From Flavobacterium johnsoniae (GTDB lineage Bacteria; Bacteroidota; Bacteroidia; Flavobacteriales; Flavobacteriaceae), in contig NZ_MLFK01000006.1 of NCBI RefSeq assembly GCF_001879205.1, positions 186,001-250,000 of the forward strand: a stretch of DNA of 64,000 nucleotides. Reading direction: 5' to 3'. Positions 8,107-18,360 of the stretch are shown here, one piece after another. The notes under the pieces are model-generated. The model worked only from the letters and a program-made list of their open reading frames with translations, was not told the origin of the DNA and searched no databases. Each line of letters begins with the position of its first letter. Within the stretch, counting starts at the first letter, position 1. Position numbers and translations under genes: made by a program.

Positions 8107-8817
8107 TCAAATCGAAAGATTGTCCAATAAAATCTGATACTTTCTGCCCACAGGAATGATTTCTCCATTCGACATAGTAAGATTTTTAAAAGTAACCGCT
8201 GATATTTTGTTTGTGTTTACTATAAAAGAACGATGCACCTGTACAAAACTTTTACAGTCGATTTCAGAAGAAATACTCGAAAGCGACCCATAAATAATAT
8301 GAGGTAAATTATGTTTTGTGCTGTAGAGTTTCATATAATTGCCCAGACTTTCGATATAAATAATATCAGAAAGAGGCATGTCGATTGTTTGTCCGTTTAA
8401 GCGGTAGGAGAGTGTTTTTGAGTTGGTATTGACTTCTTTTTTAAGGCTGTTTCCGGAGAAATACGTTTTGGCTTTCTCTATAGCTTTGGCAAATTTTTCG
8501 GGCGAAATGGGTTTAAGTAAATAATCGATCGCGTCGTTTTGGTATGCCGAAAGCGCAAAATCAGAATAAGCTGTGGTGACAATCGTCAGCGGTCGGTTGG
8601 GCTGTAGTTCCATTAATTCTACGCCCGAAATTACAGGCATATTAATATCCAGGAAAATAATATCGTATTGGTTGGCATTAAGCATTTTTACGGCTTCCAT
8701 ACCACTAAAAGCACTTCCGGAATGTTCCAGTTCGTCAAATTTAGAGATGTGCGAAATCAAGGCTTTGTGTGCCGGCGATTCGTCATCGATTATAAGACAG
8801 CGGTAGGTAAATGCCAT
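8107..8817 (-). CDS. LytTR response regulator
   Basis: A 236-residue two-component response regulator. Residues 4-120 are a receiver domain with the acidic pair Asp11-Asp12, phospho-acceptor Asp57 in IIFLDINMP and Lys in LLKPISPEKF. Residues 138-236 form a LytTR DNA-binding domain (DIIYIESLGNYMKLY, VQVHRSFIVNTNKI). It overlaps the end of the upstream histidine kinase gene by 28 bp, so the two are translated from one mRNA and form a LytS/LytR-type pair. A likely target is the divergent outer-membrane barrel gene, whose promoter carries a LytTR-style direct repeat at 9849-9885. Confidence 0.92.
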   Translation of the reverse strand: MAFTYRCLIIDDESPAHKALISHISKFDELEHSGSAFSGMEAVKMLNANQYDIIFLDINMPVISGVELMELQPNRPLTIVTTAYSDFALSAYQNDAIDYLLKPISPEKFAKAIEKAKTYFSGNSLKKEVNTNSKTLSYRLNGQTIDMPLSDIIYIESLGNYMKLYSTKHNLPHIIYGSLSSISSEIDCKSFVQVHRSFIVNTNKISAVTFKNLTMSNGEIIPVGRKYQILLDNLSI

Positions 8818-9788
8818 ATATTTAATTTTACTACAAACATATTTTTCTCTTTTCTACAGCTTAATTCGTGTTTTAGGCCGTAAACTTCCAAACGTCTTTT
8901 TAGGTTTTCAATTCCAATTCCGGTACTCGAAAGACGCGATCCTGAGTCCAGATAATTGTTTTTTATCGTAAAAGACAAATTACGGCATTTTACTTTTAAG
9001 TCTAATATAATAAACGGTTCGGCGGTTTCGGCCGAGAATTTAACCGCATTTTCAACCAAAGGTAAAAAGAATAAAGGCGGAATCTCGATTTCATCAAAAG
9101 CACCTTCAAATTTTTGAGTCACCTTCAAACGTTCGTTTCTAAAGGTGTAGTATTCAATGTATTTTTTTACGAAAGCAATTTCCTCTTCAACCAAAACATA
9201 ATCTTTTTTAGTGGCTTCGATTTGGTATCGCAGCATATCCGAAAGATTCAGGATTCGGTCTGGAACTTTATCCGGCTCTGAAAGAGATTCTCCGTAGAGA
9301 TTATTCATAGCATTCAATAAAAAATGCGGATTCAATTGTTGTTTTAAAAACGAAAGTTCTGATTTGAAATTCATAATATCCTTATCCGCATCTGTGATTT
9401 TTTTGGTAATAACAACATGCATAAAATAGAAAAACATTCCGTTGATAATCAGCGATAATATCTGAAGCGTTTTGAAATTTCCTAAACCAACCAGCGGAAA
9501 AAACCAGTTCATGAAAAAGTAAAACGAAGTCCAGTAAATTACAAAGAGGGCAAAAAATGTTTTAAGCTTTTTTTTAAATAAAAAAGGTCTGATGATAAAG
9601 ACATTAAAGATCGTTACCCAGACAATACAAGGAAAATAACCAATTGAGACTTTCTCGATCATATAAGGCCAGTCATGACCGTCTAATTTTATTTCGTCAT
9701 AGACACAAGCCAAAATAACCATAATTATAAAGGTGTGTACGATGAGGTTTCTAAGAAAAAAGTTTTGATAAATTTTGAGAATCTTCAT
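8790..9788 (-). CDS. Sensor histidine kinase (LytS/YehU type)
   Basis: A 332-residue inner-membrane sensor kinase. Four hydrophobic segments (about 15-30, 52-70, 78-98 and 107-128) are followed by a His_kinase domain with phospho-acceptor His155 in FLKQQLNPHFLLNAMNNL, the QxNPHFLxN signature of the LytS family. A C-terminal ATPase region has PLVENAVKFS (N box) and STGIGIENLKRRLE (G box). It presumably phosphorylates the response regulator encoded downstream with a 28-bp overlap. There is no large extracytoplasmic domain, so sensing is likely within the membrane. The signal is not evident. Confidence 0.92.
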   Translation of the reverse strand: MKILKIYQNFFLRNLIVHTFIIMVILACVYDEIKLDGHDWPYMIEKVSIGYFPCIVWVTIFNVFIIRPFLFKKKLKTFFALFVIYWTSFYFFMNWFFPLVGLGNFKTLQILSLIINGMFFYFMHVVITKKITDADKDIMNFKSELSFLKQQLNPHFLLNAMNNLYGESLSEPDKVPDRILNLSDMLRYQIEATKKDYVLVEEEIAFVKKYIEYYTFRNERLKVTQKFEGAFDEIEIPPLFFLPLVENAVKFSAETAEPFIILDLKVKCRNLSFTIKNNYLDSGSRLSSTGIGIENLKRRLEVYGLKHELSCRKEKNMFVVKLNIWHLPTAVL

Positions 9789-9848
9789 AACGGCAAAATT
9801 AGTTTAATATTATAGTTTGCAGCTATTTGTGTTGTAGAAATTATACAA

Positions 9849-9885
9849 ACGCCATTCGTATAAATGATACGCCACTGGTATAAAT
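9849..9885. promoter_or_regulatory. Direct-repeat operator, candidate LytTR binding site
   Basis: Two 17-bp copies, ACGCCATTCGTATAAAT (9849-9865) and ACGCCACTGGTATAAAT (9869-9885), spaced exactly 20 bp start to start, about two helical turns. LytTR regulators typically bind pairs of short direct repeats with about two-turn spacing. The pair lies between the divergent kinase and barrel genes, just upstream of the -33 position of the promoter at 9913-9920. Confidence 0.6.
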
Positions 9886-9912
9886 ATTCTATTATAATAG
9901 GTACTGCTCGAT

Positions 9913-9920
9913 TACTTTTG
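9913..9920 (+). promoter_or_regulatory. -7 promoter element (TACTTTTG) of the barrel gene
   Basis: Matches TAnnTTTG. No good -33 TTG sits about 19 bp upstream, which is what an activator-dependent promoter would look like. The leader to the ATG at 9969 is about 45 nt. Confidence 0.5.
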
Positions 9921-9968
9921 ACCCGAATTTCAAGTATCATCCAAAACAAATCTTATACATTCCAGTTT

Positions 9969-10958
9969 ATGAAATCAAGAATTATTTCGGTTTTAATTGT
10001 TTTTACCTCAATGCACATAATGGCGCAGGAAAAAGAGCCGGGCATCAAGACTTTTGGTAAAGCAATTGTAGATAAATTTCCAACAACGCGAACTTTTGAT
10101 GTACAATATGAACAATTAGGGCCTTCTAATTACAATTCTGATTTATTTGGAAATAATTTTGAAAGAGGCCGATTTGAAAGCCATAACCGTTTTAAAGCCG
10201 CTTTTAATATGCCTTTTTATGCCACAAAATCGAAAAGATTTGCTTTAACCACGTCAGTTCGATATAAATACGAAAGTTATGAGTTTGGCGATATTTATAA
10301 TTACAACAGTACTCAGAATTATTCAAGAGAACGTGAGGAGCTTCATTATTGGGCAGGAGCTTTGACTGCAACTTATATGTCATCGCTTTTTAAAAAGCCG
10401 ATTATTTATAACGCTACGATCAGCTTTGACGGAAATGAAGATGATTTTCAACGGGTAAAAGGATTTGCATCAGCAGTAATAGTGCTGAAACGTACGCCAA
10501 GCACAACTATTACTGTTGGAGCATTGGCATTGTTAGATCCGTCCTCGATCGTTCCTGTAACACCGCTTTTTTCTATGAACCATAAATTTAAAGATTCAAA
10601 ATGGGATATGGATTTTATTTTGCCGCAACGGCTTTTGTTTAGAAGGGAATTGTTGGAAAATGGAAGAATTTCGCTGGGAACAGAATTGAATTCTGAAAGT
10701 TTTTACTTAAATTTAAGCACCTCAAATTTAAATGGTGTTTACGAGCTCAATCAGCTGGAATTAAAATCCGGCATTACCTACGAATATTGCTTTACGCCAA
10801 AAATAATTTCATTTGTAAAAGCCGGTGTCAATAACGTTGTAAGTACGCGTATTACCGAAAAGGGAGAACGTACCAATCGATATGTTTACGATCAAAAAGA
10901 AGATGCGCAGGGATATTTTAGAGTTGGGATATCGTACAATCTTTTTCAGCAAAAATAA
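9969..10958 (+). CDS. Secreted outer-membrane beta-barrel-like protein
   Basis: A 329-residue protein with a signal peptide (MKSRIISVLIVFTSMHIMAQ), followed by many alternating hydrophobic/polar strands and a final aromatic strand (GYFRVGISYNLFQQK) typical of an outer-membrane barrel. It resembles the DUF6268-type barrels of Bacteroidota, though that assignment is from memory. An in-frame ATG at 9864 would add 35 residues, remove the N-terminal signal peptide and overlap the operator, so 9969 is chosen. It is divergent from the LytTR two-component operon and likely under its control. Ligand and role are unknown. Confidence 0.7.
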   Translation: MKSRIISVLIVFTSMHIMAQEKEPGIKTFGKAIVDKFPTTRTFDVQYEQLGPSNYNSDLFGNNFERGRFESHNRFKAAFNMPFYATKSKRFALTTSVRYKYESYEFGDIYNYNSTQNYSREREELHYWAGALTATYMSSLFKKPIIYNATISFDGNEDDFQRVKGFASAVIVLKRTPSTTITVGALALLDPSSIVPVTPLFSMNHKFKDSKWDMDFILPQRLLFRRELLENGRISLGTELNSESFYLNLSTSNLNGVYELNQLELKSGITYEYCFTPKIISFVKAGVNNVVSTRITEKGERTNRYVYDQKEDAQGYFRVGISYNLFQQK

Positions 10959-10988
10959 TTTAGATTTAAAAATTAAAATAATATAGTT

Positions 10989-11201
10989 ATGGTTGTTGAG
11001 GTTTTTAAGACAAACGTTTACAAAGAATCAGACAAAAATTATGTCATAGCCGTTATTCAGACACAGTTTCCAGATTATAAAATCAATTTTGATCTCGAAG
11101 ACTGCGATAAAATATTGCGTGTAGAAGGTGTTGAACCGCAATATAACGATATTATTGATTATGTAAATTGTCTAGGCTATACCTGCATTCGTCTGGATTA
11201 A
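10989..11201 (+). CDS. Small hypothetical protein, HMA-like fold without CxxC
   Basis: A 70-residue acidic protein 30 bp after the barrel gene, so probably in the same transcript. Its pattern (VFKTNV, then a helix, then the KINFDLEDCDKILRVEG strands, then a helix and the final CIRLD) looks like a beta-alpha-beta-beta-alpha-beta ferredoxin-like fold as in heavy-metal-associated domains. The metal-binding CxxC is absent and only single cysteines remain. The fold call is by eye and the function is unknown. Confidence 0.6.
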   Translation: MVVEVFKTNVYKESDKNYVIAVIQTQFPDYKINFDLEDCDKILRVEGVEPQYNDIIDYVNCLGYTCIRLD

Positions 11202-11437
11202 CATTTTATTATGCAAAACAGGTAAAAATACGCAGCTGTATATTTCGCTTTATAGATAGTTTTGTGCGATAATTTCATCTAAAAAATAAAAACTACTCAA
11301 ATGACAAGTTTCATTCTTTCATTGTTCATTTTACTTTTAAAACAATTCTGTTAACTATAACAATTGTTTTATACATAGCTTTTTATCATGACTTTTTCAT
11401 GCTGAAAAGCTTTGTTCCGTTTTCGGGCATTATTTTT

Positions 11438-11445
11438 TACATTTG
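11438..11445 (+). promoter_or_regulatory. -7 element (TACATTTG) directly before the SulP gene
   Basis: Exact TAnnTTTG match ending 6 bp before the ATG at 11452. If used, transcription would start at or next to the start codon, giving a leaderless or nearly leaderless mRNA. Confidence 0.45.
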
Positions 11446-11451
11446 TGCCCT

Positions 11452-12981
11452 ATGAAAAAAGCTTTCCAACTCTTCGATTTTACTCAAAAGGTTAATTACA
11501 AAAATGAAATTTTAGCCGGTTTAACGGTTGCGATGACAATGATCCCGGAATCTTTGTCGTTTGCTATTTTGGCTGGATTTCCCCCTTTGGTTGGTTTGTA
11601 CGCCGCTTTTATTGCTGGTTTAGTTACAGCTGTTTTTGGCGGAAGACCCGGAATGATTTCGGGTGGAGCAGGAGCAACGGTAATCGTTTTGATTGCTTTG
11701 ATGAAGTCGCACGGAATAGAATATGTTTTTGCTGCCGTTGCACTTGGAGGCGTAGTGCAAATTTTTATCGGACTTTTTAAACTCGGAAAATTTATTCGGT
11801 TAGTTCCTCAACCCGTTATGTTTGGTTTCGTAAACGGATTGGCGGTCGTGATTTTTATGTCGCAGCTGGAGCAGTTTAAAACCATTGTAAACGGTCAGGT
11901 TTCCTGGCTTCAGGGAACTCCGTTGTATATTATGCTTGGTCTGGTTGCGCTTACAGTTGCTATTGTTTTAATTTTTCCAAAAATCACAAAAGCAGTTCCG
12001 GCATCTTTAGTAGCAATTATGGTTGTTTTTGCTTTGGTCATTATTTTTAATATCGAAACCAAAACCGTTGAAGATATTGCATCAGTTCAAGGGGGATTTC
12101 CTCCTTTTCATATTCCTAATATTCCTATTTCTTTTGAAACTTTAAAAGTGATATTTCCGTATTCTGTAATTGTGGCCGCAGTTGGTTTGACTGAAGGTTT
12201 GCTTACGCTGAATTTAGTCGATGAAATTACCGGAACTAGGGGCAATAGTAATCGTGAGTGCATCGCACAAGGAAGCTCGAATATATTAAACGGCTTTTTC
12301 TACGGAATGGGCGGCTGTCCTATGATTGCGCAGACTTTAGTAAACCTGGGGGCTGGTTCAAGAGCAAGACTTTCTGGAATTATCGCTGCTTTGACGATTT
12401 TATTAATTATACTATTTGGTGCACCGGTAATTGGAAAATTGCCAATGGCTGCTTTGGTAGGCGTTATGATGATGGTTGCTATTACCACTTTTGAATGGGC
12501 AAGTTTCAGGATTATCAATAAAATGCCAAGACACGATATTTTTGTCGGGATTTTAGTTGCTTTAATTACTATTGTATTGCACAATTTGGCTTTAGCGGTT
12601 TTAATTGGTGTTATTATTTCGGCTTTGGTTTTTGCATGGGAAAGTGCCAAAAGAATCCGTGCCAGACATTATATTGATGAAAACGGTATAAAACATTATG
12701 AAATTTACGGACCGCTATTCTTCGGGTCAATTACTGCTTTTTTAGAAAAATTTGATGTTGTGAACGATCCGGATCATGTGATAATTGATTTTAAAGAGAG
12801 CCGTGTTTCTGATATGTCGGCAATTGAAGCTTTAAACAATCTGACTAAAAAGTACAATCAGGAAAATAAAACCATAGAATTGCAGCACCTAAGTGCAGAC
12901 TGCAGGCAATTGCTTAAAAATGCCGATGCGGTTATTAATGTAAATGTGATTGATGATCCTACTTATAAAGTGGTGTCTTAA
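11452..12981 (+). CDS. SulP-family anion transporter with STAS domain
   Basis: A 509-residue inner-membrane transporter of the SulP/SLC26 family, which moves sulfate, bicarbonate or related anions. Residues 1-400 hold about a dozen hydrophobic segments, including the family signature VAMTMIPESLSFAILAGFPP and GLYAAF near the N terminus and the RARLSGIIAALTIL segment. Residues 415-509 are a cytoplasmic STAS domain with DFKESRVSDMSAIEAL. The start is the ATG at 11452; the TTG three codons earlier belongs to the -7 element. The substrate cannot be decided. It stands alone, so context does not help. Confidence 0.92.
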   Translation: MKKAFQLFDFTQKVNYKNEILAGLTVAMTMIPESLSFAILAGFPPLVGLYAAFIAGLVTAVFGGRPGMISGGAGATVIVLIALMKSHGIEYVFAAVALGGVVQIFIGLFKLGKFIRLVPQPVMFGFVNGLAVVIFMSQLEQFKTIVNGQVSWLQGTPLYIMLGLVALTVAIVLIFPKITKAVPASLVAIMVVFALVIIFNIETKTVEDIASVQGGFPPFHIPNIPISFETLKVIFPYSVIVAAVGLTEGLLTLNLVDEITGTRGNSNRECIAQGSSNILNGFFYGMGGCPMIAQTLVNLGAGSRARLSGIIAALTILLIILFGAPVIGKLPMAALVGVMMMVAITTFEWASFRIINKMPRHDIFVGILVALITIVLHNLALAVLIGVIISALVFAWESAKRIRARHYIDENGIKHYEIYGPLFFGSITAFLEKFDVVNDPDHVIIDFKESRVSDMSAIEALNNLTKKYNQENKTIELQHLSADCRQLLKNADAVINVNVIDDPTYKVVS

Positions 12982-13097
12982 TAATTGTTTTAATTTAATT
13001 ATAGATCACAATTTTCCATAGAGATGTGTTGCGTTAATCATTATCTAAATTGTCAAATTATCTAATTAAGTAAGATTGATTTTTGTAACTTTACAAA

Positions 13098-14006
13098 ATG
13101 AAACTGACAGAAACTTTAGAAGATTTTTATACAATTAAAATAAAAGGGATGCCCGAGAATCTTAAAAAAGAAATCGGACATTTTAATGTTTTTAAATTGG
13201 ATGATTATGTTGGGAGTACCTGTAATCCTTTGCCTTATACTAGAAAAGACTTTTACAAAATAAGTTTGATTATAGGGAAAAACAAAGTGCATTATGCAGA
13301 TAAAATCGTTACAATAGACGATCAGGCATTATTTTTTGCAAATCCGCAGATTCCGTACAGCTGGGAACATATCGATGAAAATCAAACCGGATTTTTCTGC
13401 ATTTTTACGGATGCGTTTTTTAGTCAGTTTGGAAATTTAAAAGAATACCCATTGTTTCAGCCCGGAGGAAATCCGGTTGTTCCGGTTTCTGCAGAATTAG
13501 CCGAATCTTTGAAGATCATTTATTTAAGAATGTTTGACGAAATCAATTCAGATTATGCTTTTAAATATGATATGCTTCGAAATTTAGTTTTTGAAATTAT
13601 TCATCTCGCACTCAAAACCCAGACCGTAACTACTTCATTATACAGTAAATCGAACGCTACAATTCGAATTTCGTCTTTGTTTTTAGAATTATTAGAACGT
13701 CAGTTTCCGATTGAATCTATCACGCAGCAAATTAATTTTCGTTCGCCGTCTGAATTTGCAAATCAGTTAAATGTACACATCAATCATTTGAATAAATCTT
13801 TAAAAGAAACAACTGGAAAAACAACTTCTCAGATTATTTCAGAACGAATTGTTCAGGAAGCGATGATATTGCTGAAACAAACCAACTGGAATATTAATGA
13901 AATTGCCTGGTGTCTGGGATTCGACGAATCCTCTCATTTTATTAATTTCTTCAAGAAAAATGTTCAGGTTTCGCCTAAAAACTACCGTTTAGCTGAAATT
14001 GTTTGA
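13098..14006 (+). CDS. AraC-family transcriptional regulator
   Basis: A 302-residue activator-type regulator. The N-terminal ~180 residues form a cupin-like sensing domain (YKISLIIGKNKVHYADKIV, then FFANPQIPYSWEH). The C-terminal ~100 residues are the two-helix-turn-helix AraC domain, with NQLNVHINHLNKSLKETTG and then INEIAWCLGFDESSHFINFFKK...SPKNYR. The SDR gene starts 91 bp downstream on the same strand with its own promoter. AraC/SDR pairs of this kind are common in Flavobacteria, so the SDR gene is the likely target. A TAACTTTA element at 13086-13093 lies only 4 bp before the ATG. Confidence 0.92.
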   Translation: MKLTETLEDFYTIKIKGMPENLKKEIGHFNVFKLDDYVGSTCNPLPYTRKDFYKISLIIGKNKVHYADKIVTIDDQALFFANPQIPYSWEHIDENQTGFFCIFTDAFFSQFGNLKEYPLFQPGGNPVVPVSAELAESLKIIYLRMFDEINSDYAFKYDMLRNLVFEIIHLALKTQTVTTSLYSKSNATIRISSLFLELLERQFPIESITQQINFRSPSEFANQLNVHINHLNKSLKETTGKTTSQIISERIVQEAMILLKQTNWNINEIAWCLGFDESSHFINFFKKNVQVSPKNYRLAEIV

Positions 14007-14058
14007 TTTTTGTAACTTATGGTTTGATTCATTCAATATTTAAGAGACACTTCGCCCA

Positions 14059-14066
14059 TACCTTTG
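14059..14066 (+). promoter_or_regulatory. -7 promoter element (TACCTTTG) of the SDR gene
   Basis: Exact TAnnTTTG match 31 bp before the SDR start codon. No clear -33 element is visible, consistent with activation by the adjacent AraC protein. Confidence 0.55.
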
Positions 14067-14097
14067 TCCTGTAATTATAACGTAAAAAATTAAAATC

Positions 14098-14937
14098 ATG
14101 GGAAATAACAAAGTTTGGTTCATTACTGGAGCCTCAAAAGGATTAGGATTAGAATTAGCTAAAAAATTATTAGCAGAAGGATTTAAAGTGGCTGCAACTT
14201 CAAGAAGTGAGGCTTCTTTAATAAAAGAATTAGGAAACATATCAGAAAATTTTCTTCCTCTTGAAATGGATTTGGTAAATGAATCCAGCGTGAAAAACGC
14301 AATTGATAAAGCCATAAATCATTTTAAAACAATCGATGTTTTGGTAAACAATGCAGGTTACGGCTTACTAGGAGCTTTAGAAGAATTAACTGATGCAGAA
14401 TCAAGAAAGAACTACGAAGTAAATGTATTTGGATTGCTGAATGTAATCAGAAATACAATGCCTTATATGCGTGCTGCGAGATCTGGACATGTTTTTAATA
14501 TTTCTTCTGTTGGAGGTTATTATGGAGAATTTCCGGGATGGGGAATTTACTGTTCTACAAAATTTGCAGTTGCAGGACTAACAGAATCTTTAGCGGCTGA
14601 AGTAAAATCATTTGGAGTTCATGCAACCATTGTTTATCCGGGTTATTTTAGAACCGATTTCTTAAAAGACAGCTCTTTATTACTACCTCAAAATCCGATT
14701 GCAGATTATAAAGAAGTAAGAGAATCTGAAAGTGCCCATAAAGACAATATTAACGAGAATCAGCCTGGAGACCCTGTAAAATTAGCTGAAGCTTTAATTA
14801 AAGCTAGTCAGGATCAGAATCCGCCATTACATTTGTTTTTAGGGGAGGATGCTTATAATATGGCAAACCAAAAAATAGCAAGTGTTCAAAGTGAATTAGA
14901 GGGCTGGAAATCAGTTTCTGTTTCGACTAATTTTTAA
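14098..14937 (+). CDS. Short-chain dehydrogenase/reductase (classical SDR)
   Basis: A 279-residue cytoplasmic NAD(P)-dependent oxidoreductase. The nucleotide-binding TGASKGLG is at residues 10-17, NNAG at 84-87, the catalytic serine is in FNISSVGG (about 136-137) and the YxxxK pair is Tyr151-Lys155 in YCSTK. An Arg in ATSRSE after the second strand favours NADP(H). The substrate is unknown. It follows the AraC regulator, so it is probably induced by the compound that regulator senses. A hairpin at 15023-15050 ends the transcript. Confidence 0.93.
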   Translation: MGNNKVWFITGASKGLGLELAKKLLAEGFKVAATSRSEASLIKELGNISENFLPLEMDLVNESSVKNAIDKAINHFKTIDVLVNNAGYGLLGALEELTDAESRKNYEVNVFGLLNVIRNTMPYMRAARSGHVFNISSVGGYYGEFPGWGIYCSTKFAVAGLTESLAAEVKSFGVHATIVYPGYFRTDFLKDSSLLLPQNPIADYKEVRESESAHKDNINENQPGDPVKLAEALIKASQDQNPPLHLFLGEDAYNMANQKIASVQSELEGWKSVSVSTNF

Positions 14938-15022
14938 TTGGAGACTTTGGCAATTAGAGAATGTGACAATTTGATAATTAAAGAATTTGTCGATTAGAAA
15001 ATTCAGTTGAAGTCTAATTTGA

Positions 15023-15050
15023 ATTGCCTCCATATAAAGCTGGAGGCAAT
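15023..15050. terminator. Hairpin between convergent SDR and phosphodiesterase genes
   Basis: A 10-bp perfect stem ATTGCCTCCA / TGGAGGCAAT with an 8-base loop. T tracts are weak, but it is the only strong hairpin between two converging genes. Confidence 0.6.
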
Positions 15051-15095
15051 TAATATGTTTATAAGCAATTAAATTATCTAATTATCAAATTGCCG

Positions 15096-16298
15096 CTAAT
15101 TAACCAGCATCGAATCTACATCACTCATTTTTCCATCAATTTTACCAATCTGCAAACCTAAAATATGAGCTATTAAAGGATAAACCGAAACATTTTGAAA
15201 TGTTTTTACTGTTTTATCGACTTTAAAAGCAGGGCCTTTTGCATAAAAAATGGCATGCATGTCCTTCTCGTCATTGTCATAACCGTGCGTTCCGCCTTTT
15301 ATGTGTGTACTTTCTTTGCCAACTAAACTGTAACCTTTCTTGGCTTCGATAACAAAATCATGCACGCGCGGATTGGTTCCGTAATGAAGTCTCTCAGGAA
15401 CTTCGGTTGATTTCCAAAATTTAATATGAGGTACTTTTTTTAAAGCTTTAGCAATCGAATCCTGATAACCGGCTTTTGCCTGAATACTCATAATAGGATT
15501 AATTACATCTTTGTAACCAAGCCATTCCGGTTTTAGGTAATTCAGAACAGCCACCTTTTTATCATTGCTGATATCAGCCATTCCGTGATCTGAAACTATG
15601 ATTAAATTGATTTGTTTTCCAATTGGCAATTGATCTAATCTTTGAGATAAAGCTCCCATAATAGAATCCATTTTGATGACCATTTTTTTGTTTTCAGGAG
15701 AAAGCGGGCCAAAATTATGTCCGGTATGATCCGGTTGGTCGAAATACAAAGTCACTAAATGCGGGCGTTGTTTTTCCGGAAGCTGTAACCATTTTAAAAC
15801 GGTGTCGATTCTGGCACCATACGGAATTTTGTTATCGTAATTTTTGTAATAACTTGGATTTCTGTTGTCGATATCAGAACCCGGCCAAAAGAAAGAAGCT
15901 GCTTTTACGCCTTGTTGTTCGGCCAAATTCCAAATCGGATTGCCTCCATAAAATCTTGAATCGTTTTTTGTTTTACTTGATAATGAAAATGATTCGTTTA
16001 GTGATGCATCATAAAAAACATTATTGATAATGCCATGATGATCCGGATAAAGTCCCGTTACAATAGAATAGTGGTTGGGGAAAGTTTTACTTGGGTAAGA
16101 AGGTTTCATAGACTTGGCATGCGATCCTTCTTTTGCAATTTGTTTTAAGTTTGGAAGATTAAATTGTTTTTGATAATCCCAGCGAAATCCATCCATAGAA
16201 ACCAAAACTACGTAAGCATCTTTATTGGTTTGAGAATGTAAAAGAGTTGTGAGAAATAGAAAGGTAAAAGATAGAAGGTGAGTTGTGAATTTTCTCAT
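15096..16298 (-). CDS. Secreted nucleotide pyrophosphatase/phosphodiesterase-like enzyme
   Basis: A 400-residue exported enzyme of the ENPP type within the alkaline phosphatase superfamily, which cleaves phosphodiester or pyrophosphate bonds using two zinc ions. A signal peptide (to about residue 23, TTLLHSQ) is followed by metal-binding Asp36 in VSMDGFRWDY and the nucleophile Thr72 in PSKTFPNHYSIVTGLYPDHHG. Later come DQPDHTGHNFGP and IVSDHGMAD, which supply the remaining zinc ligands, and a late His in GTHGYDN. An ATG at 16394 would bury the signal peptide, so 16298 is chosen. Likely periplasmic or surface. Confidence 0.88.
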   Translation of the reverse strand: MRKFTTHLLSFTFLFLTTLLHSQTNKDAYVVLVSMDGFRWDYQKQFNLPNLKQIAKEGSHAKSMKPSYPSKTFPNHYSIVTGLYPDHHGIINNVFYDASLNESFSLSSKTKNDSRFYGGNPIWNLAEQQGVKAASFFWPGSDIDNRNPSYYKNYDNKIPYGARIDTVLKWLQLPEKQRPHLVTLYFDQPDHTGHNFGPLSPENKKMVIKMDSIMGALSQRLDQLPIGKQINLIIVSDHGMADISNDKKVAVLNYLKPEWLGYKDVINPIMSIQAKAGYQDSIAKALKKVPHIKFWKSTEVPERLHYGTNPRVHDFVIEAKKGYSLVGKESTHIKGGTHGYDNDEKDMHAIFYAKGPAFKVDKTVKTFQNVSVYPLIAHILGLQIGKIDGKMSDVDSMLVN

Positions 16299-16387
16299 TT
16301 TGTAATTTAAATAGAACCGCAAAGGTATTAATAACAGATTTTTTAATGAAAAACAGAATGTTAAACAATCATAAAATAAAAAAAGGC

Positions 16388-16631
16388 TTGCCACGAATTG
16401 CGAATTTTTGCGAATTATTTTTTGTCACAGATTAGAGAATTAAAAGGCTTAATTGTGAGGATATTTTAATCTGTGACTGGAAATTTGCCACGAATTACAC
16501 GAATTTTCACGAATTGTTTTTGCCACAGATTAGAGGATTAAAAGGATTAATCTATGAGAATCTTTTAATCGTTGGCTAAAAAAATATTCGACAAGATTTA
16601 GAAAAAATTATTCGTGAAAATTCATGGCAAA
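16388..16631. repeat. Tandem palindromic intergenic repeats (CACGAATT / CACAGATTA family)
   Basis: The 387-bp gap between the phosphodiesterase and groEL holds no gene. Two related units start with TTGCCACGAATT (about 16388 and 16485), each followed by a CACAGATTAGAG(A/G)ATTAAAAGG core. The first core is closed by an inverted copy: GTCACAGATT (16424-16433) pairs with AATCTGTGAC (16468-16477). The second forms GATTAAAAG...CTTTTAATC. A third, inverted CACGAATT arm ends near 16631. This looks like a REP/MITE-type repeat. Confidence 0.75.
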
Positions 16632-16637
16632 CAAAAA

Positions 16638-16665
16638 AAAACGCCAGATTTATATCTGGCGTTTT
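16638..16665 (-). terminator. groEL terminator
   Basis: A 12-bp stem AAAACGCCAGAT / ATCTGGCGTTTT with a 4-base loop; on the minus strand it is followed by a run of eight T. It lies 21 bp past the groEL stop codon. Confidence 0.9.
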
Positions 16666-16685
16666 AAGTTTTAAGAAAAGAACGA

Positions 16686-18329
<1,644 letters not shown>

Positions 18330-18360
18330 TTACGCAGTAGGCTTTAGGCTTTAAGCCTTT

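Noticed and set aside
9864-9968. Earlier start of the outer-membrane barrel gene
   Set aside because: It would begin inside the direct-repeat operator and remove the signal peptide from the N terminus.
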